A DNA stretch of 64,000 nucleotides from Terriglobia bacterium (GCA_020073395.1 JAIQFF010000001.1:51270-115269); one strand, 5' to 3'; positions 25,350-35,009 are shown, counted from the stretch's first letter. Notes: generated by a model not told the origin, from the sequence alone. Numbers and translations: made by a program.

Positions 25350-26773
25350 TGGCCCAGCGTCTCCAGTTCGCGATGCCGCAACAATACTTCCACTCCACTT
25401 CGACCGCGCAGACGCTTAGCCAGTTGCTCCGCCAGGTACACGGAGCGATGCTGGCCACCGGTACAACCAAACGACACCATCAGGTTCTTGAAGCCGCGCC
25501 GCTGATATTCGCTCACGCTGGCATCCACCAGCGACAGCACGCTGGCCAGAAACTGGTGCACGCTGTCCTGCTGGTTCAGGTAGTCGATCACCGGCGCGTC
25601 TCTGCCGGTGAGGGCTTTGAAGCGTTCTTCGCGGCCAGGATTGGGGAGGCTGCGGCCGTCGAAGACAAATCCGCCGCCATTCCCCGTCTCGTCCTTGGGC
25701 CAGCCCCGGTGAAATGAAAAGCTGAAAATCCTTACTACCAGGCTGTCGGCGTCGGAAGCCAGGGCCTGCAGTTTCTCCGACCCCAGCATGCTGTGGAAGG
25801 CGCCCAACAGCGTGGGCAGCGCAATCGGCAGAGTGACGTTGTGCAGCAGCCAGCGCAAATTCTTCAGCGCGTAGGGCACGCTCTGCAGAAAATGGACCTT
25901 GCGTTCATAAAAGCCGCGGAAGCCGTAGGCTCCCAGGGCCTGCATGATGCGGACGTAAACATAGGCGTAGTAGTGCTGCATGAACGCTTCACGCTCCACC
26001 CTGACGAAAGCGGTGAGCGTGTCGAGATAGTGATCGAGCAATTGCTGGCGCAGTTCCGGCGGCAAATCGGCTTTGGCGTCGTACAGGAGAGAAGCGACGT
26101 CGTATTGCAGCGCTCCCTTGCGGCCTCCCTGGTAGTCCAGGAAAAATGGCCCCCCATTACGCCACATGATATTGCGGGACTGGAAGTCGCGATAGAGAAA
26201 GTAGTCGTGCCCGGCGCTCAGCAGGAATTTCGTGAGACGGCTGAAGTCGTCTTCCAGAGCCTGTTCATTGAAGGGAATGCCGGCCAGCCGAAGGAAGTAG
26301 TACTTGAAATAATTCAGGTCCCAGGCGATAGACTGGCGATCGAAGCTGCCCCGCGGATAGCACACCTTGTAGTTCAGATCGCGCCCCGCCTCGACCTGAA
26401 ACCGGGGCAACACGGCGATGACCTTACGATAGGCCTCGATCGCCTGCGGGGAGATGCTTTCGCCGGCACGATTCTTGGAGAGAAACTCAAACAGCGTGGT
26501 GCCGCCCAGGTCTTCTTCGAGGTAGGCACCCTGGCTCAACTCTTCGCCATAAATTTCCGGCACCGGCAGACCATGCCGCCGAAAATGCCGCGAAAATTCG
26601 AGGAAGGCTACGTTCTCTTCACGCACATCGTACAGAATGCCAATGGCGCTGAATTGCCCGCCAGTCAGCCGGATAATCTTTCGCCCTGAACCGCCCAGCT
26701 TTCCCTGGAGCGGCGTGATCTCCACGGCCGGCGTGTGGAAATGCTGCTCAAAAAGTTGATTGAGGATGTCCAT
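25346..26773 (-). CDS. Fusion of an AmgK-like sugar kinase with the RapZ C-terminal domain
   Basis: This is a 475-residue two-part protein. Residues 1-330 are an aminoglycoside-phosphotransferase-fold kinase: LYRDFQSRNIMW (about 194-205) is the catalytic loop, and FFLDYQGGRKGALQYDVASL supplies the metal-binding Asp. Both resemble AmgK, the MurNAc/GlcNAc anomeric kinase. Residues about 350-470 match the C-terminal domain of RapZ: FSFSFHRGWP, FVFDGRSLPNPG, FGCTGGQHRSVYLAEQLA and LRHRELETLG. The N-terminal P-loop domain of RapZ is absent. In E. coli the RapZ C-domain binds glucosamine-6-phosphate and the small RNA GlmZ. Here it may sense amino-sugar supply and regulate the kinase. It is translationally coupled to the murU-like gene. 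Confidence 0.8.
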   Translation of the reverse strand: MDILNQLFEQHFHTPAVEITPLQGKLGGSGRKIIRLTGGQFSAIGILYDVREENVAFLEFSRHFRRHGLPVPEIYGEELSQGAYLEEDLGGTTLFEFLSKNRAGESISPQAIEAYRKVIAVLPRFQVEAGRDLNYKVCYPRGSFDRQSIAWDLNYFKYYFLRLAGIPFNEQALEDDFSRLTKFLLSAGHDYFLYRDFQSRNIMWRNGGPFFLDYQGGRKGALQYDVASLLYDAKADLPPELRQQLLDHYLDTLTAFVRVEREAFMQHYYAYVYVRIMQALGAYGFRGFYERKVHFLQSVPYALKNLRWLLHNVTLPIALPTLLGAFHSMLGSEKLQALASDADSLVVRIFSFSFHRGWPKDETGNGGGFVFDGRSLPNPGREERFKALTGRDAPVIDYLNQQDSVHQFLASVLSLVDASVSEYQRRGFKNLMVSFGCTGGQHRSVYLAEQLAKRLRGRSGVEVLLRHRELETLGQ

Positions 26774-26830
26774 GAATGTGCCACAAAGATAACATCGAAC
26801 CGGGGATGCAAAAACGAAAAGGGTGCCGTT

Positions 26831-28684
26831 TCAGTGAGCAGCAGGATGCGCAGCGGATGAGGGCATCGAACTTTCCGCCGTTGCCTCAAAAACGATCGGC
26901 CGGGCCGAGACGATCCCCATTCCCTCTTGCACCGTGATGAACTGGTTGGGCTCGACTTTAGCCACGAAATCCTTCTGGCCGCTGGGCCACACGATAGTCA
27001 GGCTCACCGTCTTGCCCTCCTCCGGTTTGCCCAATCCGAAAGTGAGCGGCAGCTCGCTTTGGGACAAGTAGCTCGAACCAGTCTTCACCATGCCAAAAAG
27101 GCGCGTGCCTTTGCTGGTTTTCACCGTTACCTTCGCGCCGATGCCGTCACGATTGGAGCGCGTGCCCACAGTTTTCACTCGCAACATATCGTTCTGGTTA
27201 GCATTGTCGTTGCGCAGCAATCGAGCCGAACCACCGTTGGCGGTAATCAGGAGATCGAGGTCACCGTCATTGTCGAAATCGCCGTTCGCTGCGCCGCGGC
27301 CTACGATGGCACGTTGCAATGCCGATCCGACCTTGGCGGTAACTTCATCGAACTTCTTTTTGCTCAGGTTGCGGAACAGATGCGGGGGCTGGGCATATCT
27401 GACATTGGGCTGCACCACGCTGACATCGTCGGAGACGTGACCGTTGATCGCGAGCAGATCGGGCAAGCCGTCCAGGTCGTAGTCAAAGAAGAATGTGCCG
27501 AAGGTGAGTGACTTGGTGGAGATGCGGGCAATGCCGGTCGCGGGGGCTTCGTCAGTGAACAGGCCTGATCCATCGTTGTGGTAAAGTGCCATGCCCTCAT
27601 TGGTGAAATTGCCGATGACCAGGCTCTGCCAGCCGGAATTGTCGTAGTCCGAGGCGTCTGTGCCCATGCCTGCGCGTACCGTGCCCGAATCGCCGTAGGC
27701 GATGCCGGCGGCGACGGCTACGTCGGTGAAAGTTCCGTTGTGGTTGTTGTGGTAAAGCTTGTTGGGCTCGGTGTCATTCGAGACGACGAGATCCATCCAG
27801 CCGTCGTTGTCGTAGTCCAACATCGCGACCCCGAGCGATTTGCTGGTGGGATCGTAGAGCCCGGCGCGCCGGGTTACGTTCTCAAAAGTCCCGTTGCCCT
27901 TGTTGTGAAACAGGGTTGCGCTCTGTCCTTTGTATCGTTGCGGCGTGCAGTACGACTTGTTCTTGCTGTCGAGCGAACAGTATTGGTCGGTGTCAATCGA
28001 CCATTCGATGTAGTGGGCGACGAACAAGTCGAGCTTGCCGTCGTTGTCATAATCGAACCACAAGGCGCTGCTGGAGAATCCCGGGTCGGCCACGCCTGCT
28101 TTCGCGCTTACGTCGGCAAACTTGCCGTGGCCCAGGTTGCGGAAGAGATGGTTCGATCCGACCGCGGTGATGTAAATGTCCACCTTGCCGTCGTTGTCAT
28201 AGTCGCCCACGGTGCAGCCCTGTCCGTAGATCTCCAGCGCGAGGCCCGCCTGTCGGGTGACGTCCGTGAACGTTCCATTCTGATTGTTGTGATAGAGCGC
28301 GGGATAGGATTTTCCCGTTTGATGACCCGGCCAGTCCATGGAGTTGACCAGCAGGATGTCTTGCCAACCGTCATTATCGTAGTCGAGAAAGCAGGCCCCG
28401 CTGCCCATGGTTTCCGGCAGGTACTTCTTTCCGAACCCGCCAGTGTTGTGCTTGAAATGGATGCCGGCCGGGGCGGTGACATCGGTGAACTCGATCGGTC
28501 CCGAAGGCCGCGCGGCAGCCGGCGCGGGCGTTGGTACCGGAACCGAAGCTGGCTCCACTGCAGGTGAACTGGAAGCCGGTTTGGGTGCAGGAGTTTCCTG
28601 CGGGCTTGAGGCTTGTTGTTTGCACCCAGCCAATGCCAGAAGAGCGAGGAGAGCTACACAACAGGTGACCCGGATTCTCGGCAT
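26831..28684 (-). CDS. FG-GAP/ASPIC-UnbV lipoprotein (CRTAC1-like)
   Basis: This 617-residue protein starts with a lipoprotein signal (CVALLALLALAGC, lipobox LAGC) and a Pro/Ala/Ser-rich linker. About seven FG-GAP/VCBS calcium-binding-type repeats follow, recognisable by DYDNDGWQDILLVN, DYDNDGKVDIYITAV, DYDNDGWMDLVVSND and DFDNDGDLDLLITANG. They should form a seven-bladed propeller. The C-terminal 100 residues are an ASPIC/UnbV domain (GIGAKVTVKTSKGTRLFGMV, LTFGLGKPEEG, IVWPSGQKDF). It sits at the end of the minus-strand redox-like cluster, 38 bases after the NqrB/RnfD-like gene. Function in this family is not established; a periplasmic or surface protein-interaction role is an inference. Confidence 0.88.
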   Translation of the reverse strand: MPRIRVTCCVALLALLALAGCKQQASSPQETPAPKPASSSPAVEPASVPVPTPAPAAARPSGPIEFTDVTAPAGIHFKHNTGGFGKKYLPETMGSGACFLDYDNDGWQDILLVNSMDWPGHQTGKSYPALYHNNQNGTFTDVTRQAGLALEIYGQGCTVGDYDNDGKVDIYITAVGSNHLFRNLGHGKFADVSAKAGVADPGFSSSALWFDYDNDGKLDLFVAHYIEWSIDTDQYCSLDSKNKSYCTPQRYKGQSATLFHNKGNGTFENVTRRAGLYDPTSKSLGVAMLDYDNDGWMDLVVSNDTEPNKLYHNNHNGTFTDVAVAAGIAYGDSGTVRAGMGTDASDYDNSGWQSLVIGNFTNEGMALYHNDGSGLFTDEAPATGIARISTKSLTFGTFFFDYDLDGLPDLLAINGHVSDDVSVVQPNVRYAQPPHLFRNLSKKKFDEVTAKVGSALQRAIVGRGAANGDFDNDGDLDLLITANGGSARLLRNDNANQNDMLRVKTVGTRSNRDGIGAKVTVKTSKGTRLFGMVKTGSSYLSQSELPLTFGLGKPEEGKTVSLTIVWPSGQKDFVAKVEPNQFITVQEGMGIVSARPIVFEATAESSMPSSAAHPAAH

Positions 28685-28722
28685 CAGAAGTTCAGTTTCC
28701 CTTTCGCTGTTCTCGGCAAAGA

Positions 28723-29577
28723 CTAGTGCGCTACCGCCAGCTTCTCGGAACTCGCGCGGCGCGAATCCAGCCAGATCTCGATCAGCATGGCGGTCGGTCC
28801 CACGATGAAAAGCGCATAGAAAGGCGCATAGACGATCTGGTACATGCGCATGATCATTTCAGCCAGCGCAACCAGGAATACCACCACGCACTGTCCCGTC
28901 TTTGATCGCACCGTGGTTTTCGGATCGGTAATCATGAAGAAAATGAAAAGCTGGTACATCGGTCCGGTGATCGGCGCAATCTCGGACTGCCACGGGCTTC
29001 CCGTGATCAAGCTTCGCAGAAAGGCGAAAGCGATGAAAGAGACGACATAGGTGAAGGTGATGTGAAAACGCCGCAGGCGCCAGATGATGACCGAGCCCAA
29101 CACCCAGATGACCAACATGGGCAAAAGATAGTTGCCCCACTGAATGCTCAGAGTGGCCACGGTTTCAGGGGCCAGGAAGAGCATCGCCGAGATGCCGAAG
29201 TTGGACGGGTTCCAGATGTGCCGCCCTTTGATGCGCAGCACGTACTTGGACATGATGGAGATGGCGGCGCACAGAGCGTAGGGCCAGAAGGCAGGTGAGC
29301 GCAGCAGAATTCCCACGCTGATTCCGCTGATGTATGCGCTCGCCGGGTGCACCCACTTGTGAAAGAAAATACGGCCCAGGGCCAACTCAGTCGCGATGCT
29401 TACCACGATCGCCAGCAGTGTCCTCTGGTAGCTTTCAAGAATGCCAAACGACAAGTGACCCATGAGCAGGATGCAGGTAATGAAAATCGGGGCAACGTAA
29501 CGGTTGTCGAGACTAATAAAGTGCTTCCAACCAGCAGGCGCGGCCGGTGGCGGTGTCAGGTGCGCGGTCTGGCTCAT
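28723..29577 (-). CDS. NqrB/RnfD-like membrane subunit without its usual complex
   Basis: This 284-residue inner-membrane protein has about eight to ten hydrophobic segments. It matches the NQR2/RnfD family by YVLRIKGRHIWNPSNFGISA (about 110-130) and FFMITDPKTTVRSKTGQ (about 220). In Rnf and Na+-NQR complexes this subunit carries a covalent FMN on a Thr in SGAT- or STAT-like sequence. I see no such motif here, so covalent FMN is doubtful. None of the other Rnf/Nqr genes are in the window. The ATG at 29577 overlaps the upstream FG-GAP gene stop as ATGA. Context suggests electron transfer or ion movement with the downstream and upstream beta-propeller proteins. Confidence 0.8.
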   Translation of the reverse strand: MSQTAHLTPPPAAPAGWKHFISLDNRYVAPIFITCILLMGHLSFGILESYQRTLLAIVVSIATELALGRIFFHKWVHPASAYISGISVGILLRSPAFWPYALCAAISIMSKYVLRIKGRHIWNPSNFGISAMLFLAPETVATLSIQWGNYLLPMLVIWVLGSVIIWRLRRFHITFTYVVSFIAFAFLRSLITGSPWQSEIAPITGPMYQLFIFFMITDPKTTVRSKTGQCVVVFLVALAEMIMRMYQIVYAPFYALFIVGPTAMLIEIWLDSRRASSEKLAVAH

Positions 29578-31382
29578 GCAGGCTCCTTGATCTTGTGCAG
29601 TTGGCCGGCGGCAGGCTTGTCGATGGTTTGAAGTTTGCCGGAGGGCCAGCGGATTATTGCTCTTTCCATTTGCGGGTATTTTCCCAGGCCAAAATGCAGG
29701 CGGCGCTGGTTCTGCGAGGCGAAACCACTGCCTCCTGAAACTTCCTGCACTTGCTGCTGGCCGTTCCAATACATCGTGACCTGGGCCCCAATCGCGCTGC
29801 GGTTGGTGGCGGTTCCTTCCAGCTCAAATTCGATCCACTCATTTTCCGGCGTCACTGTGTTCTTGTAAACCAGCAACGGGCCCTTCTGGTTGGCGACGAC
29901 GACATCGAGCACGCCGCGATTCCACAAGTCGGCAAGCGCGACCGCGCGACCGTCATAAGTGTCGTTGACCCCGACCGCCTGGGCCACATCGACAAATTTG
30001 CCGGCGCCATCATTCAACCACAGCCGCTTGGATTGATACCCCGACAAACTGCGGCCTTCGAACGCCGGCCAGTTCCTGGCGTCGCCAATGATGGTGCTGT
30101 TGCCGCCGGCCACCTTGGAAAAGTCATACCAGTAGCTTCGGTTGCGGTCGAGCGAGATATAGCCATTGGTCAGGTACAGGTCGAGTGTTCCGTCGTTATT
30201 CAGGTCGCCAAACTGCGCGCCAAAACTCCAGCCGCCAAGCTCGACGCCGAAATCCCGCGCCAGGTTCTCGTACTTGATGGCGTCGCCTGAAGTCCCTTGC
30301 TTGGGCACCCACAGATTGTTTCCCTGGATCAGAATGCCGTCTTCTGAAATATTCGAAACATACACGGCGTACCTGCCCTGGTTCAGGATATCGCCAAAGG
30401 CGGCATTCATCCCGCTCTTGGGTGCAAAGCCCACGCCGGTCTGCTCACCCACTTCATGGAAGCGTTTTCCGTCATTGAAATAGAGCTCGGAAACGCCGTA
30501 GTCGTTGGCAATAAACAAATCCGGATGCCCGCTGCCCCGCAAGTCTGCCGCCGCCGCGGCCAGCGCCCAGCGATGGCTGTTGATACCAACTCTCTCGCTG
30601 ACCTCTTCAAACTTTCCATGGCCAAGATTGTGGAACAGATATTTTCGTCCGCCATTCTTGGCATACTCAAAGCTGTCGGGCATGATCCGGGTGGTGGTGA
30701 GATGCCAGAGGTCGATGCCCTCGGCATAGTAACCGCCGACAAACAAGTCCAGCAGCCCATCGCCATCGTAATCAAACCAGATGGCGGTGTTGGCGTTGAT
30801 CCAGGATGGCAGCCCGGCTTGCTCGCTCACTCGGGTGAAGCCGTGCCCCTGGTCGTTGTGGTAGAGCTCCGGACGTCCCCACTTGATCAGGAACAGGTCA
30901 TCGTATCCGTCATTGTCGTAGTCGCCCCAAACTGCGCCGGTGGAGACTCCTGTGCCCGGCTGATTGACATCCGCAATGCCGAGTTCGCCGGCCACATCTT
31001 TGAAAGTGCCGTCCCCCAGGTTGCGGTACAGACAATTCCTGGTGCCGATGGCGCTGTTGACCACGTAAATGTCCGACCAGCCGTCGCGGTCGAAATCGAC
31101 AATGGATACCGACGCGCCCATCGACGCGACTTCCGGCATGATGGATTCCAGCTTGGGATCGAGCGCCGGGGCTTCATGGACAAACCGGATGCCCGCAGCC
31201 TGAGAAACTTCCTGCAGATAGAAGCCGTGCCGCGCCATCGTCGTCTTTACATCAGCGCTTGATCTATCCGCCGCGCGCCGTGCCGACAGCCGCTTGAGCA
31301 CAAGGGGTGTCACCAACAGTCCGACGAAAACGATACCGAGAGCGGCCCTGGCAATGCGGCTGCCTGTCGTCATCATTGTCAT
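29574..31382 (-). CDS. Membrane-anchored FG-GAP/ASPIC-UnbV protein
   Basis: This 602-residue protein has an N-terminal signal or anchor (IARAALGIVFVGLLVTPLVL) and no lipobox. Repeats DFDRDGWSDIYVVNS, DYDNDGYDDLFLIKWG, DYDGDGLLDLFVGGYY, DLRGSGHPDLFIANDYG and DLNNDGTLDLYLTNGY are FG-GAP units that should build a beta-propeller. The C-terminal ASPIC/UnbV domain reads AIGAQVTMYWNGQQQVQEV, LHFGLGKY and IIRWPSGKLQTI. It overlaps its neighbours on both sides by four bases (ATGA each time), so it is firmly embedded in the operon between the long TPR/FG-GAP gene and the NqrB/RnfD-like gene. A partner role for the membrane protein is inferred from this coupling. Confidence 0.88.
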   Translation of the reverse strand: MTMMTTGSRIARAALGIVFVGLLVTPLVLKRLSARRAADRSSADVKTTMARHGFYLQEVSQAAGIRFVHEAPALDPKLESIMPEVASMGASVSIVDFDRDGWSDIYVVNSAIGTRNCLYRNLGDGTFKDVAGELGIADVNQPGTGVSTGAVWGDYDNDGYDDLFLIKWGRPELYHNDQGHGFTRVSEQAGLPSWINANTAIWFDYDGDGLLDLFVGGYYAEGIDLWHLTTTRIMPDSFEYAKNGGRKYLFHNLGHGKFEEVSERVGINSHRWALAAAAADLRGSGHPDLFIANDYGVSELYFNDGKRFHEVGEQTGVGFAPKSGMNAAFGDILNQGRYAVYVSNISEDGILIQGNNLWVPKQGTSGDAIKYENLARDFGVELGGWSFGAQFGDLNNDGTLDLYLTNGYISLDRNRSYWYDFSKVAGGNSTIIGDARNWPAFEGRSLSGYQSKRLWLNDGAGKFVDVAQAVGVNDTYDGRAVALADLWNRGVLDVVVANQKGPLLVYKNTVTPENEWIEFELEGTATNRSAIGAQVTMYWNGQQQVQEVSGGSGFASQNQRRLHFGLGKYPQMERAIIRWPSGKLQTIDKPAAGQLHKIKEPA

Positions 31383-34300
31383 TGGTTGAGCCCGCTGCGC
31401 AACGCATTCTTGAAAACTTGAGGAGTGACGTAACGGGTGTGATAGTTCTGCCAGTCTTCAGGATGCTGGCGGTACACCCATTCATCCTCGAGCGCACCCG
31501 GCCGCGTCGTGTACTCGTTCTTGGCGTGATACGGCAAAGGCAGCACAGTTTTGGAGAAAGTCGAATTGTAGTCTCCGTCCTTGATCCAGCCATCGCCCTT
31601 GATGACGAAGTCCCGCACCCAGCCTGCGGGCGGGGGTGGCTGCTGGGGAAAGTGCAGCGCCATCTCATCCCCCGAGTTCACGATGACATAGCGGTCGTCA
31701 ATCTTGTCTATAAGCTCGCGGATGTCTCCGTATCGCGTGTAGTAACCGATCAGGTCGCGCCAGTGCTGTTTGGTGCCTTCAATCTGGTTGTAGTCCGGGA
31801 CTTCCGGCGCTCCCGCGCCCACCGGCATCTGCATCACCGAATAGCCGCGATAGTGCAGGTCGGCGAGCGATGGATCCAAAGTCGTTTCTTTCAGCGGTGC
31901 GTCCGGCGCGCCCTCCGCCCAGTGGATGGCGTCCCAGTAAATTTCCAGATTCGTCCGCAGTCGTACTTTTCGTGGCGTGCCGGAGCGGAAGACGTTCGTC
32001 AGATTGAACAGGATTGTTTTCTTGCGCCCTGCCGGAAAGCCGAGGGTGTTTTGCGCCGTGATCCAGCCGCCGCGGCCGTCAGGTACCTGGACACTCAAGC
32101 CATGGGCGCGCCAGTGGCTGCCCTGCGTGATGGCGACATTCACCGACGACTCGGTATCGTGGATCGAACCCTGAGCGACCAGGTAAAGTGGGCCGTTTTT
32201 GGGCGCGTCATCGCCGAGGTCAACCTCGAGGTAATGATCACGCGTCACGCCCTGGAATTGGCCGCGCCCGAAGTTGTTTACGGCTCTTCCGTCGAGCGTG
32301 CTGACCAACTCGGTGACATCCTGGCCATCGTCGTCGATCGCGCGCGCGATCTGGTGCGGCGTCTTTACCGTGGTGATCCCCAGTTTCGCCGGCGGAATCA
32401 CGAAGCGTTCATCCACAAAGATCTCCGTTCCGGCGGGATGGTCAACCGTCATGAGCGCCAGATAGTCGTAGTAGTAAACTTCCCACAATTCCGCGGTAAC
32501 GCGGATATCGTAGAAGCCATCGTGAGGTACGAGCTGATCGCGCCCGATTTTGTACCACTCTCCAGTGGCCGCGATTTGCGCCGAGCCCAGCGTGTTGATG
32601 CGCAAGCCGATGGCCGAGCCCCACGGAACCGCGTCCTTCACAAACTCCATCTCTTTTCCGTTGTAGGCAAATAGGAAGGGACAGGAGGCTTTCAGGCGCT
32701 GCTCGGTCACCACTTCCTGGTCAGCCTTCACCTCAAACTCGGCTCGCACCGTGCCATTAGGCCAGATGACCCGAACAACTTCAGCCTCGGTCTGCTTACC
32801 CAAACCGAAGTGAAGTTGCGGCCCGGTGATGGGCTGTTTTTGCACCAGCAGCCCGGAGCGGACTTCAATTTCGCCGCCCACGCCAAAGGGATTAATGCGC
32901 TGATCGCCAACCGCCTGGACCGCATGCGGTCGCACGACCTGCCAGTGATAATTCTGCGGGCTCTGATTGACTCCTTGCACCGGTTGTCCATCCGCGGACA
33001 GACCGAGAAGATCGAGATGGCCGTCATTGCCGGTGTCCGCAGCGTCGAACACCAGTGCTGGTCCGGCGGGATGAGTCAACAGCGTGAAGCTGCCCATAAC
33101 GTCGCCGAGCCAGATCATCGCGCCGGCGGTGTTGCCACCCGCAGTTGGCGTGGTGGGGGACAGTAACAGGTCGAGCGCTCCATTGTTATCCAGATCAGCC
33201 ACGTGCAGGCGTACTTCGCCGGCAAGATAGCTGGATGGGTTTGATACTCGGGCAATCTCGGCTGTCTCCCAGCTTTGTCCTTCGTCCTTGTCCGAAATCC
33301 GGAGGATGGCGCCGTCAGCTTGCACAGCCAGCAGATCGAGGGTCCCATCGTTGTTGGCGTCGGCCACGGCCACTGCTTTGACCGCTGTCAAACCCGGTGG
33401 CAACGGGCGCTCGTGGAATTGTCCCTGCCGCAAATTCATGAACACGTGAAGCCGTCCCGCCCCATCGACGATCGCGGCATCGGGATTGCCATCGCCGTCC
33501 AGATCAGCCCAGGCAAAGCCGATCACGCCAGAAAGCCCGTCGAAGGGATGAATGGGGAGGAAGGTGCCGTCCCCATTATTTCTCAAGACGGTCGGAGTGC
33601 CGGTTTTTGCGCCCAGCACGATATCGAGATCGCCGTCGGCTTCAATGTCCACCGCCCAAGCCCCAGCGTATGGCGCATTGGCTACAGATTTGGGTAGGTT
33701 CGCTTGTGCGGTTACATCCGTGAAGGCGCTGGGGCTGTCCTGTCGCAGCAGTCGTACGCCGCCGGCACCGGCCAGCACCAGATCGGTCTTGAAGTCGTAG
33801 TTGAAATCAACTGGGACGATGCCCTCGGGCAGGGGCAACACGCTGGAAGTTCCGCCGGGGAAGGGAATGGTTGCCCCAGTGGACAAATGCACCGTGCGGC
33901 CATTGGCCTCCGCGATCGCAGGCGCGCCCGCACTGCCTAGCGGAATGGCTCCAATCCAATTCCAGCGGGCACTGCCCGTATTGACGAGCGGTTGGAGATT
34001 GAAGTTGAGTGCCGTGTCTGCCGGCGCCGGGCGGAAGACGGGCGACTCGAGTTTCAGGAAATGGGTGAAGGGCTCAGCTTCATCTCCGGGAGGCGCCTTG
34101 ATCGCGGTGAGACTCTGGCGATACTCGGGCACCCGCATCATCACGTTGCGCAGAAACGTTGTCTGGGTCGCGGCGGGACGCAGGTCCGCGCTGGCTGTGG
34201 CAGTCTGCGCAGCTGCCAGCTGATGCTGTACCTCTGCCGGCCACGCTGACGAGCGCGCGCTGATTTGGGCGACGGCCGACTTGAGGGTCGCAGCGTCTCC

Positions 34301-34939
34301 GCGTTTCGCCGCAATCCGGCTCAGTTCCAGCAGGGCGGCCAGGTTGTCCGGTTGCGCGGCCAGAATCTTTTGCAGCAACTGCTGCACTTCGGCCGCGCCG
34401 CTTTCATCGCCTTGCCGTTCCGTTTCTTCTGCTAAGCGGTAGATCGCCCGCAAGTTTTTCGGATTCAGCTCGACCGCTTTGCGCAAGTCGGCAATGGCTT
34501 GCGCGGAATGGCCGCGCTGGCTTTCCAGAATCCCCAGCAGATCGTAGATGCGATCATTCTGCGGGGCCAGATCACGCGCCCGTTCGAGCCGCAGCGCCGC
34601 GGTGTCGTAATTTCTTTGGCGCAGGGCGAGGATTCCCCAGTTGGCCCACCCGGCGGGCTCAACGGGAACAAGCCGTGTCACCTCTGAGAGCCTGCTGTCC
34701 GCGTGCACGTCGTCGCCCACCTGCAGCGCCGCCAGGCCGACATAGAACGCGGAAACCACAGTGCCATATTCCTTGGAGGACGGATCGGGAAGCTTGCCGG
34801 CGGAATGACATCCCGGAGAAGTTGTGATTACGGCAGTCAACAGAAAGAGCACAACCAGATGCTGGAATATCAAACGCCCTCGCTCAGGGATGGTGGACCC
34901 CGAGCGCCCGTCGAGGAAGGATTGGTGATCTTTGGTCAT
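31379..34939 (-). CDS. Large lipoprotein: TPR repeats, FG-GAP propeller, ASPIC-UnbV and an unknown C-terminal region
   Basis: This 1186-residue exported protein starts with a lipoprotein signal (LVVLFLLTAVITTSPGC). Residues about 50-200 are TPR-like (YDTAALRLERARDLAPQND, HSAQAIADLRKAVELNPKN). A propeller with degenerate FG-GAP units follows (DFNYDFKTDLVLAG, DIEADGDLDIVLGAK, DLDGDGNPDAAIVDG, DANNDGTLDLLAVQ, DLDNNGALDLLLSP). An ASPIC/UnbV segment appears near residue 700 (LHFGLGKQTEAEVVRVIWP). The last 440 residues are not recognised; they are rich in Trp and Tyr and contain a DHYLEVDLGDDAP stretch. The ATG at 34939 is preferred over an in-frame TTG at 34957. The stop overlaps the next gene by four bases. 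Confidence 0.85.
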   Translation of the reverse strand: MTKDHQSFLDGRSGSTIPERGRLIFQHLVVLFLLTAVITTSPGCHSAGKLPDPSSKEYGTVVSAFYVGLAALQVGDDVHADSRLSEVTRLVPVEPAGWANWGILALRQRNYDTAALRLERARDLAPQNDRIYDLLGILESQRGHSAQAIADLRKAVELNPKNLRAIYRLAEETERQGDESGAAEVQQLLQKILAAQPDNLAALLELSRIAAKRGDAATLKSAVAQISARSSAWPAEVQHQLAAAQTATASADLRPAATQTTFLRNVMMRVPEYRQSLTAIKAPPGDEAEPFTHFLKLESPVFRPAPADTALNFNLQPLVNTGSARWNWIGAIPLGSAGAPAIAEANGRTVHLSTGATIPFPGGTSSVLPLPEGIVPVDFNYDFKTDLVLAGAGGVRLLRQDSPSAFTDVTAQANLPKSVANAPYAGAWAVDIEADGDLDIVLGAKTGTPTVLRNNGDGTFLPIHPFDGLSGVIGFAWADLDGDGNPDAAIVDGAGRLHVFMNLRQGQFHERPLPPGLTAVKAVAVADANNDGTLDLLAVQADGAILRISDKDEGQSWETAEIARVSNPSSYLAGEVRLHVADLDNNGALDLLLSPTTPTAGGNTAGAMIWLGDVMGSFTLLTHPAGPALVFDAADTGNDGHLDLLGLSADGQPVQGVNQSPQNYHWQVVRPHAVQAVGDQRINPFGVGGEIEVRSGLLVQKQPITGPQLHFGLGKQTEAEVVRVIWPNGTVRAEFEVKADQEVVTEQRLKASCPFLFAYNGKEMEFVKDAVPWGSAIGLRINTLGSAQIAATGEWYKIGRDQLVPHDGFYDIRVTAELWEVYYYDYLALMTVDHPAGTEIFVDERFVIPPAKLGITTVKTPHQIARAIDDDGQDVTELVSTLDGRAVNNFGRGQFQGVTRDHYLEVDLGDDAPKNGPLYLVAQGSIHDTESSVNVAITQGSHWRAHGLSVQVPDGRGGWITAQNTLGFPAGRKKTILFNLTNVFRSGTPRKVRLRTNLEIYWDAIHWAEGAPDAPLKETTLDPSLADLHYRGYSVMQMPVGAGAPEVPDYNQIEGTKQHWRDLIGYYTRYGDIRELIDKIDDRYVIVNSGDEMALHFPQQPPPPAGWVRDFVIKGDGWIKDGDYNSTFSKTVLPLPYHAKNEYTTRPGALEDEWVYRQHPEDWQNYHTRYVTPQVFKNALRSGLNQ

Positions 34940-35009
34940 TGAGTTTTCTCGCTGCAAGCCTCAGCGGCTGAAGCCGCCATTCACATAGTGCTCATGATGC
35001 ACCGCCAAA

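Noticed and set aside
25346-26773. Aminoglycoside resistance phosphotransferase
   Set aside because: The kinase part resembles AmgK, is fused to a RapZ domain and is coupled to a MurU-like gene, which points to amino-sugar metabolism.
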